DNA from: Tyto alba
Taxonomy: Eukaryota > Chordata > Aves > Strigiformes > Tytonidae
Direction of reading: 5' to 3'
Assembly (NCBI RefSeq): GCF_018691265.1
Contig: NW_024881324.1
Span: 8,373,730-8,437,729, forward strand
DNA: 64,000 nucleotides
Below are positions 56,621-64,000 of this stretch, piece after piece; positions within the stretch are counted from its first letter, which is position 1, and the number at the start of each line of letters is the position of its first letter. The notes under the pieces are model-generated. The model was not told the origin of the DNA, did not search any database, and was given only the letters and a program-made list of their open reading frames with translations. The position numbers were made by a program, and so were the translations under genes.

Positions 56621-59600
56621 GCACAGGCGAGGCTGAGCTGGGAAGCTGCTGTTTTCAGGGTGTGCATGGTGTGGTGAACAGGCCTCTACGCTAATCCCCC
56701 CACGGTGGAAACGGGCTTTTGTGAGACACAGGGAATCCTCTCGGGCAGAAAGCGGGTGTCAGAGCCCCAGGGGGGTGAGGTTTGTGCCCACGATGAGGCT
56801 GTTCCGGCACACAGGCTGCTCCAGTGCCCCGAAGTTGAGCAAGGACGAGACTTCTGTGCTGTGGGGGACCCTCATAAGAGGCCAAATTCTGTCCTGAATG
56901 CCACGAGTGCTCCCTGAGGGGACGGGGAGGGGGGGGAGCCGGGGAGCTGCCTCCCAAGGGCTCCCTCAGCTTTATATTTTCCCTCTGGCTCACTGTTCTT
57001 CTGTAGGTTGGGTGGCAGAAACAAAGAAATGGCTGTTAAATCCAAAATGTGGAAGGAGCAGAAAAGGAATGTGTCTTTTTTTTTTTTCCCCCCCCATCTC
57101 CCAGAGCAGGCTGTTTCGCTGCCTGCACGGCCTGTCCCGGGGGTGGCTGCTGCTGTAGCCCTACGCATCCTTGCTGCGGTGGGTCCCGGCTGGCCCTTGA
57201 GTTTGAGCTTTCAGATGGAGCTGCTTCATGGGAATATTTTAAAAATGACACCAAATTATCTACAGTATAGTTTTACTATGTTTTATTTTAAACATACAAT
57301 GTTGTATAACCCGGCTTCCAAAAACTCAAATTTTGAGCCAAATCAACTTTGTGGTTTCCTGTTGCCCTTTGAGTTGCTGGTACTGTGCCAAATCATGTTG
57401 GTAAAGAAAACACTTCAGTAGTTACATACAGCCTTGGATACATTTAGCTGTCCTGAAATAAATGCAGTAGTAATGGTTTAGGTGTAATAAGCATTTTTAT
57501 TATTCTTATTCTTATTTATTAAGATTTCTCCTCCCACTCTGATATGTTAAGCCACTAATGAAGTAATGGAAGTTGGGATTCCAGCTTTATATTTAGACTT
57601 GTAAATGCATTGGCTTTGGAAATAGTCTTGTCAGTGTTAACCCGGATGTTTGCTCTGCCAGTGTTGGGAATGTATTTCATCATAGGAGGCTGTGTTAAGC
57701 AATTGTCCCCTTGCTGGTGAATTGGCTCTTGATGGAGATTCAGAAGATCTTATTTTAATTAGGCTTTGTTTGAAAACATGGCTCAATCTACTAATTGAAG
57801 TAGGTGCTACTTCCCTGTGGACTTCTCACAGTGTTAATGCAAAATTGCTGGATATTTGCTTTTTAAGCATACTTCTTCTTCTGCCCTATTTGGATGAGAA
57901 AAAGACAATTGTGTGGCAAGAACTTCATATTTTGTATTAGGAAATGAAAAAAACTTCAAGAAGCACATCGTTAAAAATAGTATTTCAAAATGCTCTACTG
58001 GGAAGTTGGAATTTGGACGAGGAACGTGGAGGTAACTTGATGTCACTAACAAAGCACCAAGGCTTTGGAGGCAACAAATTGGCCTAGGGAAAGCAGTAGT
58101 GAGCACTGAAAATGCTGATGCACCACGCTCTCTGAGGTGATACACAGCTTTTTGCTTGAAACCCACCATCACTGGTGTGCTCGCCTCTTCCTGTGGCAAT
58201 TTTAATGTAGGAGAGAGCTGCTTTCCGTGCTTGGGTTGACAGAAGGCACGTTAATATGTGGCTGCCCAGTCTGCTTTTTTAAATAGCTTAGCTGGTGTTC
58301 AAGGCTGAGGGAAGTACAAAACAAACTCTGAAAATCTTTCAGATGTTTTAATTAAAAGTGATGGAAGTGAAGAATTAGAGCCGCTTCTGTGCTAGGATGG
58401 CTTATTCAAACATGCAGCTTAACCAGTTAGACTGCAAGGTGGAAAATGCTAGAGATTGTGTATCTGAATTAAGCAATTTTAATTTGGTCTTTCATCTGTG
58501 TCATTACCGAGGGATATCCTGCAGGCTGGTTTAATGAACTCAGTCTAAAGGTGTGTAGAGGCACATCTCCTTGCTTGACAGCAGCAAGATGGCATGCTAT
58601 GACTGGCAGACATATCTTCAGCTTGTGTAATTGTCTGCTCTTGTCATATGATGACAAATGGAGCGATGATCATATTAAACAACAAAAAAGTTCAAAGTAA
58701 CACGAAGGCTCTGAATAAACTCTTGGAATCAAAGAGATTCTCACATGACAGCATGTCAGCATGGGTATTTTTAGCCTGAATTAATGCAGCTATAGGAAAC
58801 TCCCCTCCCCCAGAGAAGTATTGCCATGTTAAGTTAAATGTCAGTCAGAATTTTTAGCTTAAATTCTCCACTTCCTACAGGTGTGGGAGCTTTTCTCATG
58901 AGCCCACAGTCTATGTTGCACTTGCAGGCAAGGAAAAAACTGTCCCAGGTCAATATTTAAAAAAAAAAAAAAATTAGTAACTAAACTTTGTTGACTGACA
59001 AATCTTACTTTTTTGAATGAGCGTCTTCCAAACCCAGATGCAATAAGGATGAGATCATGCAGAAAAAATTAATCAGGAGCTGAGCATAGTTTGGAGTTTT
59101 GGAAGATATGTTTGAGGGGAGTAGGAATTCCCTTCTTTTCTCTTTTATCTATCAATTTTTTTCTCTCATTTTGGATGCAAGCTAATGCCCTTCTGTGCAT
59201 TATGTTATGAGGTTTTAAGTTTTGCAGAAGGAATTGTCTTTCTGTTGAAGTCTGAAGTCAAGTATCATGAGAAATATTTTTCCTTTCATGAATAAGAGGA
59301 TTCCGCAGAAGAAAATTACCCTTCTGAAAATGTAGGGAAGTTGTTTTAAACCAAAGCATAGTAATAGAGCATTGGGAAACAGGAGCTGCAAAGTAAAGAG
59401 CTAAGGGGACAGAAGCTTTTCCCCCCCCCCCCCCCCTTTTTTTGTTTTCCTTCCCTGTAGGAACTGGGAATTAGTACAGTTAACAATGAGGGAAAAGGAA
59501 TTATACAGATTACCAGCTTTATTCACTTCTTGCTGTTTATAGTTCTACTTCGGTCAGGTTGGTATCTCTGTCACAGTTTTAATTAAGATTTCCTTTTTTT

Positions 59601-62600
59601 GTTGTTGTTGTTGTTTTTTTGTTTGGATGGTTTTTTTTTTTTGTTTCTGTTTGGTTGTTTGTTTGGTTGGGTTTTTTTCCCTCTTTCTTTTTTTCCCCCT
59701 TAATCTTTCTGTCGCCTGATACACAAAAAATCCCTAATGTTTTCAGCAGTTAAAACCCCACATATGCTACCATATGTGGCCAGATTAAAACTTTCTCTTA
59801 TGAATGCTTTATCCATAAACTTCATAGAAAATTGCTTTACTTCTTGATTGCCATCCTTGTGTGGTATCCCGGCCCCAACAGCACGTTTTAGATGCTGTTC
59901 TCTGAAAATACTTTTTCAGGACAGCTGCCCTGGAGCTGGGTTTTGTTGCCACGATGGATACGGGGAAAGGCAGAGTGCCCAGCCCAGAATTCAGTAGTGC
60001 TCGTCTCAAAACAGGGTCTTAAATACAGATTTTTTTTCTCCTGTTGATTGAGCTAGTAAGTGCTAGGAAAATGATTTGTCTTTGTGATTTCTGAAGTATC
60101 CTTAGTTTACTTTTGGATTTGAAAATTTTTACTGTGGTGGTCCTGTAGTGGTTTAATTGTAATGAAAGTAGTGCTTTGCACATGTATGCCTCATTAGCTG
60201 GTACAGCTGGGACTCTCAATTTCAGCAAAAAAGTAGTCTTAGTCAAAAGAGTGCCTATGTAAAAATAGCACTGTACTACTCGACAGTTAAACCTGCTTGA
60301 AATATGTCATTTCGCGAAACCTGTGTGTATCAGGTACCTTAATGCATTGATAAAGCTAATTTTTATTAGCCTTTTTATTCTTAATGTTGTGCAACTTCCA
60401 CTTTCTGCAGAAATTGCATGTAGCTACTGTTTTGATATAGTTATGAGTAAGGCCGCATCTGTATCAAGAACATGCAGTGTTATAAAGCTTAAGTATAATT
60501 CTGTACCTTGTTTTGGATACAGTTCCTTGTCCATTTTAAAAATATCTGCTAATATATATAATTTTCCCATACAGATGAGAGGCAAGGGAGCAGGATTCAT
60601 GTTAGACTCATGTTCATTTAAATGTTGAATAAGCCTGAATCTTAGAATTGTTGCAGGAAAACCAGCTTGATATGCAATCTCAGAGCTACAGAAAAATCAT
60701 TTTACTCTTTTCATACTAGTATGTTTTGGTGTGAAGTGCCATGGAGAGCTGGTAAACATGGACTCCACATTGCTGCCTAAGCTGCAGTATAAACTTTCCT
60801 TAGGAATATCTGCTGCCTTAACCCTCTTCTCTTTTTAGTAGAAATTAAAGTTTAGGAGTAGAGTTGATGTAGCTTAAAAAAGGAATAAAGCTAATTGGGC
60901 CTATTTGCTTGTTTTACGGTTTGAAAAATGGGTGGTAATCAGAGGTGTGATTCAACATCTGGACTGTTCATGCAATGACAGGATGGAGGTAGGTTGTAGA
61001 GGGCTTTAAAGTGTGAACCAGCAGAGAAAAGGGAATTAGTCAAGAAAGGCAAAGATGGAAGTGACTGAGTCAACACAGTAGTTACAAAAATTATTTCTAT
61101 GAAATATTCTGTTGGGATTCATCAATGTGGACTATTGAAGTGATGGGGAAAGAAAAGAGTGAGAGTCTTTCACAAAGCATTTTAGGTCTGAGGAAGATTT
61201 GTGTCTCTGTGACATTTTGCAGGAAGAATTGCACGATTTGTCCCTAATACGAATATTAGTGCCTGCAGAGGGGCTTGAAACGTTTGATAGCCATATTGTA
61301 TGTTGAGTGACAGGTGGTCAGTCGGCAAGTTGCAGGGTTTTACAAAACTGTTCTTGCAGTTGTGTACAGAAACGTGGGGACTGGTTCTGTTATGACTGTC
61401 CCAACAGTAAGGGGAAGAGATTGTCAACTCTTAAAATCATCTGTCTCCATTTTGACTACAAAAAGAAAATGTTTGGAAATGGTACAGGCAACATCTTCAG
61501 GGACACTAGAAAATAGCATGTTTATTGTGGTAAACAGTCGACTTACTTGACATCTCAGCCATCCATGTTGGCTTTAATCTGAGATTCATTTATATGAGAG
61601 CTGGTGGTTACATGTGGTGGATGTGATCGTTGCCTGGCTTGCCAGCACGCAGTCAAGTGCTCTTGGTTAACACCACTCATCAGCCACTTGTGTAATTGCC
61701 ATGTGTTGGTCAAGATGATTGCGTAACATCTTTCTGTTGAGCAGCATAAATTTGGAGTTAGCTGTGCTGGAAAGGATGCATCTTCTCTGGTCAGCTTCTC
61801 CTTTTTCTTATTTCTCTTGCTAGTGGAGTATACATATGGATGTATGTGTAAATACATGTGTGTGTGTGTGACTTGGGTGAAGCAGCATGAAGTTTCTAGC
61901 AGTTTGTGCTCCAGCAGGTTGATATGGGAGAGGCTCTTTTTGAAGGTAGCTGCTGCAAGGTTTTTCCTGTCTTTTTCCTTTATACATGTTACTTTAGATG
62001 GCTTTTACCCTTCTTTCTCTGTCCCTCATATCCTTGTTACCTTTCAGCCATACATGTGTGCTTTAAATTGTGTGGCAGCAATATGGGATTATGGGGTCCC
62101 AGCTGGATTAGATTGCTGGGCCTTACACTAGTCATCTCATACATAGGACAAGAAGAGATTGTAATCAGTGCTGCATGCCTTGCTGTAACTCTTAGTTCAG
62201 GACTGTATAGACAAACACGTTAAACATTTACTTCTTCAAATAATAAGCTGTATCTTTCCTTCCTCATTATGCTCTTTCTCTTCCCTTCCATTTTCTGCCT
62301 TCACCTTTCCACAGAAATTCTTTTCCACAGTTTCCGTGCAAAAATGAGTCTCCAGACTTTTGGAGAAGATTTGGAGAATTCTTATCTCCATAGCTGATGC
62401 ATTTCAGTGCATTAGTGCTATTTATTTTACACCGGCTGCCAGGGCTCCTGAAGCTCTCCTGGATCGCCCATTGATTCCAATCTGGTTGCTACGCTCAACA
62501 TACTGATTCAGTATAAAAATGTGTTCATTTCACAGCATAACTCATCATCTCATACTGATCCTGAAGCCATCTATGTGTTTCAGATTCGTGTAAATATTTT

Positions 62601-64000
62601 GGAGAGAATCTTTTCCATTCTGTAGGCAGCACTGTTTAAAGAAAATGTCGATGGCTGGTATCAAGTGGCAGGATTAGTCCTTTGCCGTAGTTTACAGAGG
62701 AGAGGTTGAGTGCCTGGAGGATGTAAGCAGTACAGCCAAAACGCCTCTGCTACCTACTTCAGTGTCATTTATAGAATTTTGAACTGCGTGCTAAGGAAGA
62801 ATAAAGCAAACGTAAATGTATTATTGCTCCTATTATAACACTTCAGTAGGATAAAAGGAGAGAGGAAAAACTTCAATAGCTCTGATGATAGCCTGCCAGA
62901 GTAAATGTTGGCTCAGAAGCAACTGTGGTAATGTAGCTTTTTCTCTAAATCTGTTTGAGTTAAACGAGAGCGGGGCCAGGCTGAGAAACGAGTTTCTGTG
63001 TAGTGCATTCTTTGCTGCTTCCAGGGTACTCTGAGTTCTGCAGTTCCCCTGTCCTCTCCATCCCTCCTCGGGTCTCGGCAGAGCTGAACGGGTCAGGTCG
63101 GAGGCTCTGTCAAGCTCACCAGCAGCTGTAGGGTTTGTTATTGCACGTGACACCGGAGGGAAGGAGGGGGTATCTGGGCAGGCAAGATTTTGCACTTAAA
63201 TGTGGATCTTACTAATAGCGTGGTAAAATAATAAGTTAAATTAAAAAAATATATGGTGTGAAGAGTGCGGCCTGGCATGGGTGTCTGATTCTTTGGTATC
63301 TGACATCTGGCTTTACTTCTGAGTTTGTGGGCTTGAGTTCAGCTTTCATCTGGTCTTACGGCTAAGACACTCTCCTGCTTTTAGGACTATATAAATAGAG
63401 GGGCTGTTTATAGGCGGCTTCTGAAATACGTGGGGAAACAACCATTTTTAGAATTTTAATTTGAAACACATGTAGATGCGAGTTAAAATCTTACTTATTT
63501 AGTCTCTTTGGGGATTGGGGGGAGAGAAACGTCTGCAATGAAGACAAAGGGTTCCAGAGGCTGTGGAAGGATGTTCTTGCTGCCGGTGGCTGTGGTGATG
63601 GCAATTGCTTTACCCTCACCGAGTGGGAGGTTTGCTGCTGCTTTCCAGTTCCTTTAGACTGGTGACTGAAGGAAGGATGCTGGGCTAGGCTTAAAACTTT
63701 TTAGCGCTAGTCTTTCTAGGTCATAGGTAACAAGTAGGAGAGGAGGGTGTAGTTGAATGGAGAAATTTTCCTGAAGATGCTATCAGACATGAAGGTAAAG
63801 GGGAGGCAGCTTGATACTGGGTTAAATACTGTGATTGTTACAGCACATGCTCTTGTTGCCTCTATTCGTTTGTACTGAGAAACCAAAAGACACTTGGAAC
63901 CCAACCAGTTATAAAACCAAGCTTTTGATTTGAAACAAACAAAGATGTTAGTAGGCTTTATAAGGATAGACCCGCGGACATTGCATGGGTGTGACCTGGT
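56621..64000 (+). other. JARID2 intron 1, 56.6 kb to window end
   Basis: GC-richer to about 57200 with a T/C run at 57077-57097, then AT-rich intron with the C/T low-complexity tract and small palindromes (59758-59779, 60310-60319). I see no gene and no exon 2 of JARID2. Confidence 0.65.
59420..59700. repeat. C-run and T/G-rich low-complexity tract
   Basis: A run of about 16 C joined to a T-run (59420-59443) is followed by ordinary sequence. It then becomes a T-rich stretch with GTT and GTTT units (59590-59690) and a CT-rich end. The strand asymmetry is strong (plus strand T/G). Confidence 0.75.

Larger units (their letters stand above)
38085..64000 (+). other. JARID2: JARID2 intron 1 (5' part, continues beyond window)
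   Basis: It begins with the donor GTAAGT after TAC. No continuation of the JARID2 reading frame is present up to the window end, which agrees with the very long first intron of this gene in vertebrates. The first 2.7 kb remain CpG-rich. The rest is AT-leaning non-coding DNA with scattered T/A homopolymers, one clear MIR-like fragment, CpG patches and a few palindromes, annotated separately. I see no intronic protein-coding gene. Confidence 0.85.

Overview
The window is vertebrate nuclear DNA, most probably from a bird. It is AT-leaning and almost free of open reading frames. It has one very large CpG island complex, very few interspersed repeats (an old CR1 LINE 3' tail and a few worn MIR-like SINE pieces), and no L1 or Alu. 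CR1 with low repeat density is the avian pattern, although another sauropsid cannot be excluded.

One protein-coding gene can be identified. At 38040-38084 (+) a 15-codon start reads MSKERPKRNIIQKKY and is followed directly by a consensus splice donor (GTAAGT). This is the N-terminus of JARID2 (Jumonji), the PRC2-associated chromatin protein. The next residues of the family (starting DDSDG) are absent, so exon 2 and the rest of the gene lie to the right of the window.

Layout: 1 to about 35.7 kb is a gene desert upstream of JARID2 with no coding exon I can support. It holds simple repeats, old transposon fragments, several enhancer-like AT-rich blocks, and two small isolated CpG-rich patches (near 11.9-12.0 and 30.0-30.4 kb). 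From 35.7 to 37.5 kb lies the CpG island promoter. It carries a near-perfect ZNF143/SBS element inside an inverted repeat around a YY1 site, CCAAT boxes, an E2F-like site, a TG/TA/CA hairpin and an A42 tract. From about 37.36 to 38.04 kb is the 5' leader, with a GCC-rich repeat, long T-tracts and three upstream AUG elements; the last of these ends in an ATGA overlap with the JARID2 start codon. From 38085 to the end is JARID2 intron 1. It contains a second CpG-dense block (39.2-40.7 kb) with two perfect CRE palindromes and long G/C runs, a 56-bp exon-like segment (41402-41457), a dense CpG patch at 44.2-44.6 kb and another at 55.7-56.6 kb, a 34-nt palindrome at 47.9 kb, and a conserved-looking AT-rich block near 53.6-54.2 kb.

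The most interesting signals are regulatory: the leader organisation of JARID2 (start-stop uORF plus terminal ATGA overlap), the ZNF143/YY1 inverted module, a possible second promoter with paired CREs, and a candidate poison exon in intron 1. I saw no tRNA, rRNA, CRISPR, intact mobile element or viral gene. Open reading frames up to 224 codons elsewhere look like chance in GC-rich sequence and are rejected below.
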